Program-made: the position numbers and the translations under genes
Shown: positions 28,292 through 36,980 of the stretch, one piece after another
Layout of the letters: each line of letters begins with the position of its first letter
How positions within the stretch are numbered: position 1 is the first letter of the stretch
Notes under the pieces: generated by a model
Seen by the model: the letters and a program-made list of their open reading frames with translations, nothing else
Database searches by the model: none
What the model was told of the DNA's origin: nothing
DNA from: Candidatus Thorarchaeota archaeon
GTDB lineage: Archaea > Asgardarchaeota > Thorarchaeia > Thorarchaeales > Thorarchaeaceae
NCBI GenBank assembly: GCA_016840825.1
Contig: JAEORN010000212.1
Span: 8,399 to 72,398, forward strand
Direction of reading: 5' to 3'
DNA: 64,000 bases

Positions 28292-28819
28292 TTAGGTCGA
28301 GGTGGAGAGGTACCGAGCGATGATCCCATCTATAATTGAGATGAGAATCACATAGAATAGAATAAAGATCATCTGTTCAATAAATAGTCCTGAATTCCAA
28401 AGCCAATAGAATAAGGATAATGGGAAATGGACAGCGAATAGGAAGACAACGAGAACGAATCCTTGGCCAATCTGTCGGTCCCAAACAGTACTCTGTTTGT
28501 CGCCCCAGATTCTCTCTGTAAGGATTCTGTTGAGATATCCATAGAAGAAGAATACTCCAATACATCCAAACATAATTAGGACAAGGAAGATGGCAGAAGA
28601 TGCATATGGACTGGCTAGGATATCAGGCTCTTCAAATATAGAAAAGACGACCAGATTGCTAAGAGCAGACATTGTTCCGAGAATGAAGTCGGAAAATAAT
28701 ACCAAAATAGTCGTTATAATTAGAAAGGGCAAACCATGTAGAAAGTATTCCTTGATCTCTAGCTTTGCACCTTTAGATCTCATATCGAAATCTCCAGACT
28801 TAATGCTTAATTCGTTCAT
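28292..28819 (-). CDS. Hypothetical membrane protein, four segments
   Basis: 175 residues with about four membrane segments (FLIITTILVLFSDFILGTM, AIFLVLIMFGCIGVFFFYGY, QGFVLVVFLFAVHFPLSLFY and MIFILFYVILISIIDGII). Short soluble N-terminus. No recognised family. It lies convergent to the ABC cluster, with 49 bases between, and divergent from the next small membrane protein. Confidence 0.6.
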   Translation of the reverse strand: MNELSIKSGDFDMRSKGAKLEIKEYFLHGLPFLIITTILVLFSDFILGTMSALSNLVVFSIFEEPDILASPYASSAIFLVLIMFGCIGVFFFYGYLNRILTERIWGDKQSTVWDRQIGQGFVLVVFLFAVHFPLSLFYWLWNSGLFIEQMIFILFYVILISIIDGIIARYLSTST

Positions 28820-28907
28820 TTGTCTTCATATCCTATACAAGAAGTGAGATATAAGCTGTCTTACAGAAGGTCTATATTGTTCGTCAATCAGTTCAGTACT
28901 GTTCAAA

Positions 28908-29156
28908 ATGAGTTACTTCGAATTGCCATGGTCATATTCAGCTGCTATAGTCACGTTTGGAATTTTCTTCTTTTCTCTGAATGTATATTTGTTCACATTG
29001 GTATTGAGCCATCCATTTGCTAGTCCATGGTGGATTGTGCTTTCAGTAATTGGATTGATAGGTTTCATTTATTCTCTAAGAATGGCGAAGGTGCATCAAG
29101 CAGAGTTAGTAGTGAAGAAGCAGAGTGAGGAGTCACAGGTTTCTTCAGACAATTAA
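28908..29156 (+). CDS. Small two-segment membrane protein
   Basis: 82 residues: two hydrophobic segments (AAIVTFGIFFFSLNVYLF and WWIVLSVIGLIGFIYSL) and a charged, probably cytoplasmic tail rich in Lys, Gln and Ser. Not recognised. Start ATG at MSYFELPW. It ends shortly before a bidirectional hairpin that separates it from asnS. Confidence 0.55.
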   Translation: MSYFELPWSYSAAIVTFGIFFFSLNVYLFTLVLSHPFASPWWIVLSVIGLIGFIYSLRMAKVHQAELVVKKQSEESQVSSDN

Positions 29157-29167
29157 AAGAAAGAGTA

Positions 29168-29190
29168 CCAATCGGTATTTCACCGATTGG
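29168..29190. terminator. Hairpin between convergent genes (asnS side)
   Basis: CCAATCGGT, loop ATTTC, ACCGATTGG: a perfect 9-bp stem. Read on the minus strand it is followed by a T-rich stretch (ACTCTTTCTTTT), as expected for termination of the asparaginyl-tRNA synthetase transcript. Confidence 0.65.
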
Positions 29191-29201
29191 CTAAAACACA
29201 T

Positions 29202-30497
29202 CTATGGGTATACGCGACTAACAGTACGCGGAAATGGGACACAATCACGAATATGCTCTAATTTTAGCATCCAAGTGATCAAGCGATCCATTCCGACACC
29301 AAATCCTGAATGTTCAACACTTCCGTATCGACGGATGTCTATATACCACTTGTACTTCTCAGGATCATCGCCTATTCGTCGAAGATTCTCAAGAATCCTA
29401 TTGGCATCATCCTCTCGTTGACTACCTCCGATTATCTCACCATAACCGTGAGGAGCAAGAAGATCATCGTTCTTGTATGTACGAGGATCATCAGGATTGT
29501 GCTTCATGTAGAAAGACTTGATCTCTTTTGGATAGTATTCGATGAAGACGAAGGTATCCCGATCTTTCGATAGTATTTCCTCTGCTTCAGTGCGAATATC
29601 TTCGCCCCATGCTATCTCTAGACCAGCAGCTTGGCATACCTCAATCGCTTTATCATATGTCATCCTTTCAAACGGAGGTTTAATCCTCAATAGACGTTCA
29701 GGATCAACCCCAAGTTCCTCAAGCTCATTTGGGCGATTCTTCACAACCGCATCACACATGTAGCTAATCAGCTCTTCTTGACGCTTCAAGTTGCACTCAT
29801 GATCACACCATGCTTCCTCAACTTCCAGATGCCAGAACTCTGTCAGGTGCTTCCTGGTTCTAGATTTCTCACCTCTGAATGAAGGTGCTAGGATGAACAC
29901 CTTTTCCATAGCAAAAAGCTGTGGCTCAAGATGCATCTGACTCGTTTGCGTCAGGTAAACTGGTTTACCGAAGTAATCGACTTCAAAGAGCTCAGCTCCT
30001 TCCTCACCCATCGTACTTACGAACATTGGACACGTGGTTTCATAGAACCCTTGTTCTCTAAGATACGCACGAGCTGCTCTAAAGACCTCATCTCGAACTT
30101 TCAGAATATTGCTCATCTGGCGAGATCGCATCCAAAGGTGTCTATTATCATTTAGGAATTCAATACTCTGATCTTTGGTTATGGGGAAGTCTTCAGCAAA
30201 GTGCAGCACTTGAATATTCGTTACTTGCACTTCATAACCACCGGCTGCTCTTGAATCAGCCTTTACACTACCCTCTATTGCAATGAGGGATTCCACTAAC
30301 ATCTTACTCGCAGCATCGAATTGGTCTTCGCTTACTGCGTCCTTCTTTATTACCGATTGAACGAGTCCTGATGGATCACGAAGTGTGACAAAGACCATCT
30401 TACTTTGTGCACGGGTTCTATGCACCCATCCACGAAGACGGACCATCTTTCCTTCATATGCTCCATCAAGTACATCGCGTACTTTGATGAATTCCAT
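29202..30497 (-). CDS. asnS: Asparaginyl-tRNA synthetase
   Basis: Class II synthetase that charges tRNA-Asn. The N-terminal anticodon-binding OB fold covers about residues 1-110 (VRLRGWVHRTRAQSK, FVTLRDPSGLVQSV). The class II core follows: motif 2 APSFRGEKSRTRKHLTEFWH, the AsnRS-typical EVEEAWCDHE, and motif 3 GFGVGMDRLITWML at the C-terminus. 431 residues from the ATG chosen for the GGTGA six bases upstream, matching archaeal AsnRS. AsnRS and archaeal AspRS are close relatives; the EEAW segment favours AsnRS. Single gene between two terminators. Confidence 0.88.
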   Translation of the reverse strand: MEFIKVRDVLDGAYEGKMVRLRGWVHRTRAQSKMVFVTLRDPSGLVQSVIKKDAVSEDQFDAASKMLVESLIAIEGSVKADSRAAGGYEVQVTNIQVLHFAEDFPITKDQSIEFLNDNRHLWMRSRQMSNILKVRDEVFRAARAYLREQGFYETTCPMFVSTMGEEGAELFEVDYFGKPVYLTQTSQMHLEPQLFAMEKVFILAPSFRGEKSRTRKHLTEFWHLEVEEAWCDHECNLKRQEELISYMCDAVVKNRPNELEELGVDPERLLRIKPPFERMTYDKAIEVCQAAGLEIAWGEDIRTEAEEILSKDRDTFVFIEYYPKEIKSFYMKHNPDDPRTYKNDDLLAPHGYGEIIGGSQREDDANRILENLRRIGDDPEKYKWYIDIRRYGSVEHSGFGVGMDRLITWMLKLEHIRDCVPFPRTVSRVYP

Positions 30498-30575
30498 AAT
30501 AGTCACCAATAATCTCGCAGCCTTACCAAGAAAGGCAAGACTAGTTCATCAGATTTGACTTATGGATAAAAGGAT

Positions 30576-30595
30576 GACGGCCAAAACCGGCCGTC
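30576..30595 (-). terminator. Terminator hairpin for a surface-protein gene
   Basis: GACGGCC, loop AAAACC, GGCCGTC: perfect 7-bp GC-rich stem eight bases past the surface-protein stop codon, followed on the minus strand by ATCCTTTTATCC. Confidence 0.6.
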
Positions 30596-30603
30596 CTCCA
30601 AAA

Positions 30604-32508
30604 CTAACGGTATTTGATGTACCAAATGATTACTCCAGCAAGAATGACTACTCCGCTAAGAGCTGCAGCGAATAAGATTACCATGCTGGTAGTGGATATT
30701 GAAACCTCAACTGTAACGGTAGAGGTTGCAGTGTTTCCACCCAAATCAGTCACCGCCAAAGTGACTTCATGAATCCCTGCAGCCAACCCTGAGAAGTCAA
30801 ACTCGATTGATTCTGAGGTCCAATCGTCTTCAACGACTACGAACCCATCAACAGAGATCGTATAAGACTCCATGAAATCATCCGTTGCTGTCCAATTCCG
30901 GACTATTCGGCCTGCTCCTTGGGCATAATAAACTGTAGGTGGTTCATAGATGATTAGAGGGGCAATATCATCTTGCATTACTGTTACCATAACCTCATCT
31001 GTCACCCAGTTCCCACTTGTATCATTGACCCAGAGAGTGTAATTATAGTTTCCAATAGCAATCCTATCCACTATATGATAGATATAGAATGGATTGTTTT
31101 GATCAAGGGAACCATTATCAACAGAAACACCATTCTTGTATAAATTGAAGGAATCCATATTCTCTTCAGTTATATTCCAACGGAGAGAGTTATCCGTTTC
31201 AGTATAGTAGAACTGAAGGTCATCAGGTCCTTCAATAACTGGAGTCACATTTTCATAAATCCTGAGAGAAACAATATCCTCTGCCGTGTTATCATTCAGA
31301 TCGATAGCTCTGAGCTTCAACTCATACACGCCAATTTTGAATCCTGTTGCATTGAATGTGTAGTATGTTTGATTGGTCCAAGTAACAGTTTCGTTTAGAT
31401 CATCATCGATGTAGAATTTTAATTGTGCAGGATACTCATCAGTAACGTTCCACGTTATAGTGATATTCTCTGTTCCAACCAAGAATTCTTTATCACCGGG
31501 TGAATCAAAAACAGGACTTCTTATGTCAGCGCTAACCATTGTGAGGTTATAGAAACCAATCCCATTCACGACTGGTGAACCCAGATAGGATACAGTCCAA
31601 TTGATGAATGCAATTGGTAGGTCTAGGAATCTCACTGTTCCATTCACAGGAGTGTATTGGTAGTCAATTACTGTACCGTTGTAGAAAGTAACGTTAACAA
31701 GAGCACCTTCTACAGGAGCAAGGGTGGTTTCGTAGTGAGTGAATACTTCCAGATCATAATACTCTGCAAGACCAGCAAATGGACCTAGTGTCTTGTGAGC
31801 TTGAATAGTTGTACCATCAGTAGTGAAATTCTCAGCAATTAGTACAGTTCCCAAGTATTCAAGCGCTGCAACAGTTAGATAATATGTATAGTTGCCAATT
31901 GGAATGTCAGTAACATTTGCGATTCCATCTTCACCTAGATTGAAGTAGTCATAGGTTGTATTTGTATCGCGGCTATAGATAGTGAAGTTCAATCCTTCTC
32001 CAGGATATCCAGATACATCAGTCACTGTAACGATGATGTCATCATCATCATCTTCCCAATCCAGATTTCCAATCTTGAATGTTGAGAATGCTTCAGGCCC
32101 ATCAGAGATCATGCTACCATTGAGGGATACTCCTGGCGCTTCAGCCCATGTAACATTCCACTCATAGGTTCCCTGTGGAACATCTTTGAAAACTGCGGAA
32201 CCATCACCGATTGTGTATTTAGAATCATATTTGGATCCATCAGTTGCATTATAGAGCGTAACATTAGCTGTTGATATCTCAACAGTATTATTATAGACAT
32301 AGAATTCGAAATCGTCGTCGTTGAATTCTGAATCAACATTAATTGTATTATTCTCGACGACTAAATTCGTTGCTGCAATTGTCCTCGGTTGATCCATTGG
32401 CGTTGTTACGTGCGATGTTGAAACTTGCACAACCGCCATAGGTATCACGGTACTACTCAGTACCAGTATGGCGAGGAGAAATGTGAAAGCCTTGTGTTTA
32501 TTGTTCAT
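30604..32508 (-). CDS. Secreted, membrane-anchored surface protein with Ig-like repeats
   Basis: 634 residues: an N-terminal signal peptide (MNNKHKAFTFLLAILVLSST), a long acidic external part rich in N-glycosylation sequons, and a C-terminal anchor (SMVILFAAALSGVVILAGVI) with a short basic tail. The external part has two types of repeats: first, carboxypeptidase-regulatory/Cna-B-like beta-sandwich stretches (YNATDGSKYDSKY, GNYTYYLTV), and later cadherin/Ig-like modules of about 95 residues with DLNDNTAEDIVSLRI, DTSGNWVTDEVMVTV and DLGGNTATSTVTVEV. Such proteins are likely cell-envelope components. No S-layer-specific signature is seen. Own transcript with a terminator. Confidence 0.75.
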   Translation of the reverse strand: MNNKHKAFTFLLAILVLSSTVIPMAVVQVSTSHVTTPMDQPRTIAATNLVVENNTINVDSEFNDDDFEFYVYNNTVEISTANVTLYNATDGSKYDSKYTIGDGSAVFKDVPQGTYEWNVTWAEAPGVSLNGSMISDGPEAFSTFKIGNLDWEDDDDDIIVTVTDVSGYPGEGLNFTIYSRDTNTTYDYFNLGEDGIANVTDIPIGNYTYYLTVAALEYLGTVLIAENFTTDGTTIQAHKTLGPFAGLAEYYDLEVFTHYETTLAPVEGALVNVTFYNGTVIDYQYTPVNGTVRFLDLPIAFINWTVSYLGSPVVNGIGFYNLTMVSADIRSPVFDSPGDKEFLVGTENITITWNVTDEYPAQLKFYIDDDLNETVTWTNQTYYTFNATGFKIGVYELKLRAIDLNDNTAEDIVSLRIYENVTPVIEGPDDLQFYYTETDNSLRWNITEENMDSFNLYKNGVSVDNGSLDQNNPFYIYHIVDRIAIGNYNYTLWVNDTSGNWVTDEVMVTVMQDDIAPLIIYEPPTVYYAQGAGRIVRNWTATDDFMESYTISVDGFVVVEDDWTSESIEFDFSGLAAGIHEVTLAVTDLGGNTATSTVTVEVSISTTSMVILFAAALSGVVILAGVIIWYIKYR

Positions 32509-32644
32509 CCAATGTCACTCTCATTGTCGTAGACAGACTCTCTAGTGTCATCTCACTACTTAGCGGCTCGAAGCCTGCATGGAGCATAAAAGGGTTTTCA
32601 TAGACTTAGTGTTGTATTACTTTTGAGAAGATTGGCGAATTGAA

Positions 32645-33562
32645 CTATACTCGTTCATCTAACCATCTTAGCATATCAGCAAGGACTTGGTCGCCACCGT
32701 CATCCTCAAAGGGTTCATGATAGAGACCCTCGTATAGTTTCCAAGTCTTGTCCTCTGACGAGATTCTGTCAAAGAATTTCTTGTTCTCTTCAGGAATCAA
32801 TATCTGATCTTCACCAGTCTGAAGTAAAATGATCGGGGTTGTGATATCCTCAGCTTTGTTGAAGATTTCTTCTCTCAGGTTCAAACCTTCTATTGCAAAG
32901 CGAGGGGTTGCTTTATCAAAACGAAGTGGGTCTTCCTTATTACGTCTAACAACTTCAGGATTACGTGCTATGAGGTTGAGATCCAATCCTGTATCGAAGT
33001 ATTGCTTGACATTCAACCGGGACAAGCCTTTTGCAATAGCCCTCGTTGCAGCGCTAATCTTCAGGCGTTCAGACACAGCAGGGCAAGGAGTAACGAGACC
33101 GTCAATTCCCTCAGGATGCGCGAGGGTGTATTGATATGCCCAAAGGCTTCCTAGTGAGTGTCCATAGAAGAAGAACTTTTCATCGGGATGAGAGAGTTTC
33201 AGATAGGATACGAGTGAATCCAGATCTTGCACATATTCATCAAAGCTATCGACATGTCCTTTGATTCCCGTATATTTACCAAAACCACGCATATCAGGAG
33301 CATAGAAGAGATATCCGTTTTTTGCAAAGAATTCACTTACAAAAGTAATCGTGCCGCTATGAGCACCAAGACCATGTAATCCAAGGATGATAGCCTTTGG
33401 TTTGCCCTCGGGTTTGTAAACACGCATGAACATCTGCGTTCCATCATACCCAAGATATTCGCTTTCTTCGTATGTCACTGAATACCACTCTCGTTGAGAT
33501 TTATTTCTATTATCTCTCTTGCTTTTGTGGTTATTGGTACAAATTGAGTCTTTCCTACTCAT
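32645..33562 (-). CDS. Alpha/beta hydrolase, lysophospholipase/monoacylglycerol lipase type
   Basis: 305 residues. After a basic N-terminal tail of about 25 residues comes a hydrolase fold close to PldB/monoglyceride lipase: ILGLHGLGAHSGTI, APDMRGFGKYTG (the RG.G motif of this family), nucleophile elbow YGHSLGSLWA, an Asp in QTGEDQILIP and a His in YEGLYHEPF. It probably hydrolyses monoacylglycerols or lysophospholipids. Its ATG overlaps the stop codon of the upstream LigB-type gene by four bases, so the two are co-translated. Confidence 0.85.
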   Translation of the reverse strand: MSRKDSICTNNHKSKRDNRNKSQREWYSVTYEESEYLGYDGTQMFMRVYKPEGKPKAIILGLHGLGAHSGTITFVSEFFAKNGYLFYAPDMRGFGKYTGIKGHVDSFDEYVQDLDSLVSYLKLSHPDEKFFFYGHSLGSLWAYQYTLAHPEGIDGLVTPCPAVSERLKISAATRAIAKGLSRLNVKQYFDTGLDLNLIARNPEVVRRNKEDPLRFDKATPRFAIEGLNLREEIFNKAEDITTPIILLQTGEDQILIPEENKKFFDRISSEDKTWKLYEGLYHEPFEDDGGDQVLADMLRWLDERV

Positions 33563-34332
33563 AATCCAAAAATATAGGATGTCATCGCTATAGATCCAAA
33601 TACGTACCCTTCAGCAAATGATTGTATCCTGTCATTCGAATCAGTTGCTCCCAAGGCATAAAGTAAAGGATAGAAATGATCAGGGGTGGGATGTGCCTGT
33701 TTGGATATGGGACCAAGCTTCTCATATCCAACAACAGATGAATGATCATGTTTTTTGAGAGCCACATCGATTAGTGATGCAAATTCCTGATTCCAATCAT
33801 ATGCTCCTTCTGGCATGTCCCAAGCGATTGCTCTGAGATTATGAACAAGATTTCCACTTCCGACAATAAGCACTCCTTCATTTCGAAGATCCTTCAATTT
33901 TCTCATTAGCTCATAGTGATACGAAGGTGCTTCTTTGTAGTTTATACTAAGCTGAATCGTAGGAATGTCAGCATCTGGATACATTCGTTTCAAGATACTC
34001 CAAGTCCCATGATCAAGTCCCCAATTTGTGTCGAGTTCAGCCCTTACAAGATCGCTGATTTCTTTAGCCAAGGGAATATTCCCCTTTGCAGGATATTGCT
34101 GTATATAGAGTTCTTCAGGAAATCCATAGAAATCGTGAATTGTACGAGGTTTTTCAACGGCAAGAATTCGTGTGTCATGAGTATACCAATGTGCAGATAT
34201 GCACAGGATTGTCTCTGGTCGTGGAAGGAGATGTGCCATCCTTTGCCATTCATTCGTAAAGAAATTATCTTCAATCGCATTCATTGGAGACCCATGACCT
34301 ATGAAAATGACAGGCATTAACTCATCACTCAT
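33559..34332 (-). CDS. LigB-family extradiol dioxygenase (DODA/YgiD type)
   Basis: 257 residues of the class III extradiol ring-cleavage dioxygenase family, the group containing plant and bacterial 4,5-DOPA dioxygenases. Likely metal ligands are the His in FIGHGSP, SAHWYTH, and DHGTWSI, with the C-terminal HPTPDHFYPLLYALGA typical of the DODA clade. Known members use Fe(II) or Zn(II) and open catechol rings. ATG at 34332 has GAGG ten bases upstream; an earlier ATG at 34341 is also in frame. Overlaps the downstream lipase by four bases. In an anaerobic archaeon an oxygen-dependent reaction would be surprising, so another substrate or a hydrolytic activity is possible. Confidence 0.82.
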   Translation of the reverse strand: MSDELMPVIFIGHGSPMNAIEDNFFTNEWQRMAHLLPRPETILCISAHWYTHDTRILAVEKPRTIHDFYGFPEELYIQQYPAKGNIPLAKEISDLVRAELDTNWGLDHGTWSILKRMYPDADIPTIQLSINYKEAPSYHYELMRKLKDLRNEGVLIVGSGNLVHNLRAIAWDMPEGAYDWNQEFASLIDVALKKHDHSSVVGYEKLGPISKQAHPTPDHFYPLLYALGATDSNDRIQSFAEGYVFGSIAMTSYIFGL

Positions 34333-34451
34333 CGAAATCATACCTCATCAAACCCCTTGTTTCTCGTTCTAACCTAATAACAGAGGTGATATAGCAAAAT
34401 CCATCTAAAGATCATGCCACCCCTTCCTGCTGAATCTCAGCATACTTGAGA

Positions 34452-34460
34452 TTTAAATAT
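34452..34460 (+). promoter_or_regulatory. TATA box of tandem-family gene 1
   Basis: TTTAAATAT, 55 bases before the ATG. The same nonamer at exactly the same distance precedes paralogue 2, which supports both as real promoters. Confidence 0.6.
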
Positions 34461-34506
34461 CGGATTTGCAATGCAGTAATAGCTGGTGTTCCAGCGGAGA
34501 AGAACT

Positions 34507-35163
34507 ATGAGGGTAGTTAGAATCATTTTTCCTTTGTTCTTATTGATGCTATTAGCAGTGAATACAGCGAGTGCAGCAAACACTCAAGGATTGACGTGGG
34601 CTTTCTCGCCGGGAGATAGAATAGATTATACATATCGAATTGATTTCGGCGATACTACTTATCCCTATTCAATATTGGAGGGGACCTATGAATGCTACGT
34701 AATAATAGATACCCTTCCTGAAATCTCAGAAGTGGTTGGAATAATTCCTACTATTACCAATATGAATGTCGATCAGTACCTTGCTAATGGAACTGAATTC
34801 TATTTCTTGTGGATTGCAGTACCAATTGGCAATTGGACTTTGTTGACTGAACTCCTTGAGAACTCAATGGGCTCTTCGACCAATGTTACACTGATAAATA
34901 CTTTCACAGAGTGGGGCTATGATCAAAGCTACTCATATGGAGGAACTCAGCAGAATACAGTCCTGAGGATAGCAAAATCAGATGGTGCCATCCAATATCT
35001 CAAGCAGGAGATGATCTATACTGATGAAACACATAATACATTGATTGAATTAACTCGAGTTGGCGGGTCATTCTTACCAATCGATGATACTTTGTTAATT
35101 CCAATTGGTATTGGTGCAGTTGCTGTGATCATAATCCTAGCAGTTTTAGTAAAGAGAAGGTAG
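34507..35163 (+). CDS. Tandem-family protein 1: secreted, C-terminally anchored
   Basis: 218 residues from the ATG that follows CGGAGAAGAACT; a GTG at 34486 in frame would break the signal peptide. Signal sequence FPLFLLMLLAVNTASA, then the family opening NTQGLTWAFSPGDRIDYTY, the central WIAVPIGNWTLLTE, the WGYDQSY stretch and a C-terminal membrane segment ending in KRR. Two to four N-glycosylation sites. The fold looks like an all-beta external domain of about 160 residues. I do not recognise a described family. First of four paralogues in a row; ends in a hairpin terminator. Confidence 0.75.
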   Translation: MRVVRIIFPLFLLMLLAVNTASAANTQGLTWAFSPGDRIDYTYRIDFGDTTYPYSILEGTYECYVIIDTLPEISEVVGIIPTITNMNVDQYLANGTEFYFLWIAVPIGNWTLLTELLENSMGSSTNVTLINTFTEWGYDQSYSYGGTQQNTVLRIAKSDGAIQYLKQEMIYTDETHNTLIELTRVGGSFLPIDDTLLIPIGIGAVAVIIILAVLVKRR

Positions 35164-35166
35164 AGG

Positions 35167-35196
35167 GCTGGATTAACTCCAGCTTCTCCTGTTTTT
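35167..35196 (+). terminator. Terminator after tandem-family gene 1
   Basis: GCTGGA, loop TTAAC, TCCAGC starting a few bases after the stop codon, then a run of six T within CTGTTTTTTAT. Confidence 0.6.
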
Positions 35197-35216
35197 TATA
35201 ATGTGTATACATTTCG

Positions 35217-35225
35217 TTTAAATAT
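35217..35225 (+). promoter_or_regulatory. TATA box of tandem-family gene 2
   Basis: TTTAAATAT, 55 bases before the ATG, identical in sequence and spacing to the box of gene 1; CAGCGGAG before the start is also shared. The promoter was apparently duplicated with the gene. Confidence 0.6.
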
Positions 35226-35271
35226 GCGTTCTATTACAGGACAGTAGCTGATACTTCAGCGGAGCAGAAAA

Positions 35272-35943
35272 ATGAGGGTAAGACTAGTAATTATCTTTGC
35301 ACTAGCAATGATGCTCCTAGGAACATCATTCAGTGCTGCGGCAAATACACAGAATCTATCCTGGGGTCTTTCAGTTGGAGACAGAATTGATTATGTTCTT
35401 TCTGTAGACGCAGGTGATTCTGCAGCAGTCTCATGGGAGAATGGCGTCTATAATCTATATGTCATCGTAAATCAGCTTAGGGAAATTCCGACCACTGCGA
35501 CCTCAATGATGGATGTGACATTGTCACAATTCTATGTTACAGTGTATTTCACAAACGGGACGACATTCCCAACGAGTCTCACATGGATAGCAGTCCCTAT
35601 TGGTAATTGGACATTATTGACCACACTTTTGAACAGCTCTACCCCACTCACCGGCGAGGTTACCTTTATTGATACTGCAACGGAATGGGGCTATGACTAT
35701 GTTGTCGATTATGGATTGGTAGTTCAAACCACCATCTTTCGTATTCTGAAGGACGATGGAGCACTCAACCGATATGAGATTCGTAGTGTTGATGACAACC
35801 CTGCTGCAAATGCGGTAGTTTCTATCTATAGACCGGGACCTCTGAATCTCCCAGTTGACAGCTCATTGGTTCTACCAATTGCGATTGGCGCTGGAGTTAT
35901 CATAATCGCACTGGTGATTATTGTCATCAAGGGAAGGAAATGA
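35272..35943 (+). CDS. Tandem-family protein 2: secreted, C-terminally anchored
   Basis: 223 residues. Signal peptide LVIIFALAMMLLGTSFSAA, family opening NTQNLSWGLSVGDRIDYVL, central WIAVPIGNWTLLTT, FIDTATEWGYDY, and a terminal segment (LVLPIAIGAGVIIIALVIIV) followed by KGRK. Compared with protein 1, the TATEWG stretch is closer to proteins 3 and 4. Its own TATA box and ribosome site suggest independent expression. Function unknown; an envelope protein is likely. Confidence 0.75.
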   Translation: MRVRLVIIFALAMMLLGTSFSAAANTQNLSWGLSVGDRIDYVLSVDAGDSAAVSWENGVYNLYVIVNQLREIPTTATSMMDVTLSQFYVTVYFTNGTTFPTSLTWIAVPIGNWTLLTTLLNSSTPLTGEVTFIDTATEWGYDYVVDYGLVVQTTIFRILKDDGALNRYEIRSVDDNPAANAVVSIYRPGPLNLPVDSSLVLPIAIGAGVIIIALVIIVIKGRK

Positions 35944-36028
35944 GCTGGTGAAAAGCTAGCTCGCTCATTCCATTTATAGGGAGGTTCATCTCGAAAAAGA
36001 TGAAAACTATTTTGATTGAGGGAGTAAC

Positions 36029-36694
36029 ATGAAGAAGAAACTCATTCTTTGCGGATTCTTATTGTCACTGATATTAACACCAACTTTTGCAAGTGCTGCA
36101 AATTCTCAGAATTTGTCATGGGGCTTTGCGGTAGGAAATAGGTTCGATTATACCCTAACAGTCGAGGCAAATGAAAACGCTACACCAGTCTATAGGCCAG
36201 GCACATATGAGTTGTATTTTGTTGTAGAGGTGCTTCGGGAAATTCCAGAAACTGTGACTTCGATTTATGATACACTAATGTCACAATCAGGTACCAGTCA
36301 ATACTTTAGTAACGGCACCGAGCTACCGTATCCAGTTGAATGGATTGCCTACCCAATTGGCAATTGGACGTTGATGAGAGAACTTCTGGAGATTGTTGCA
36401 GAACCCTATGAAGATGTTACATTTATCGATACTGCAACAGAATGGGGACATGAATGGACACAAGTCGCTGGCCCTTCCAGTGTGACGTATACGGTTCGAC
36501 TCTCCAAGGGAGACGGAGCTTTGACATTCTATAATCGGGTATACGAGTATGATACCATAGCCTATAATTCAAGGGTGGAATTGGTTCGAAAGGGTGGAGA
36601 TATCCTTCCTGTGAATGATCTAATTCTGCCAATTGCTGTCGTAGCTGTAGGAATCATAGTGGTACTCGCTGTGATTTTCTTGAAGAAAAGATAA
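36029..36694 (+). CDS. Tandem-family protein 3: secreted, C-terminally anchored
   Basis: 221 residues: signal peptide (LILCGFLLSLILTPTFASA), opening NSQNLSWGFAVGNRFDYTL, WIAYPIGNWTLMRE, FIDTATEWGHEW, and the anchor LILPIAVVAVGIIVVLAVI with KKR end. GGGAG precedes the ATG at five bases. The spacer to gene 2 is only 85 bases with a weak TATA candidate (CATTTATAGG near 35971), so read-through from gene 2 is possible. It is followed by a terminator hairpin. Confidence 0.75.
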   Translation: MKKKLILCGFLLSLILTPTFASAANSQNLSWGFAVGNRFDYTLTVEANENATPVYRPGTYELYFVVEVLREIPETVTSIYDTLMSQSGTSQYFSNGTELPYPVEWIAYPIGNWTLMRELLEIVAEPYEDVTFIDTATEWGHEWTQVAGPSSVTYTVRLSKGDGALTFYNRVYEYDTIAYNSRVELVRKGGDILPVNDLILPIAVVAVGIIVVLAVIFLKKR

Positions 36695-36698
36695 GAGA

Positions 36699-36725
36699 GA
36701 GGGTACACCCTCATCTCCTCTTTTT
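36699..36725 (+). terminator. Terminator after tandem-family gene 3
   Basis: GAGGGT, centre AC, ACCCTC directly after the stop codon, followed by CTCCTCTTTTT. The rest of the gap to gene 4 (to 36980) is AT-rich and shows no gene; I see no strong TATA box in it. Confidence 0.55.
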
Positions 36726-36980
36726 ATATTGACTTATTGTACATGTGTCAAAAAACTCATAAATTGGCTAATCTAGAAAGAATCAATTATTCTCTTCTCT
36801 TGTTCTTCTGAGCAGGAACGAGTTCTGTTTGAGTACAGTTTAACCACGAAGATTTACCATTTTGTTGCTGACAAGAAAAGATTGTTTTAGGAATCATTCA
36901 AATCGTCAAGTATCTAAAACTTATCCAAAGGAAGTTGATAGAGAATATCTAGCATATCCCCATTCGAATGGTGTTGAATA

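Noticed and set aside
28820..29023. 67-aa frame overlapping the small two-segment membrane protein
   Set aside because: It overlaps a frame with a clear membrane-protein pattern and has no better start signal or family likeness.
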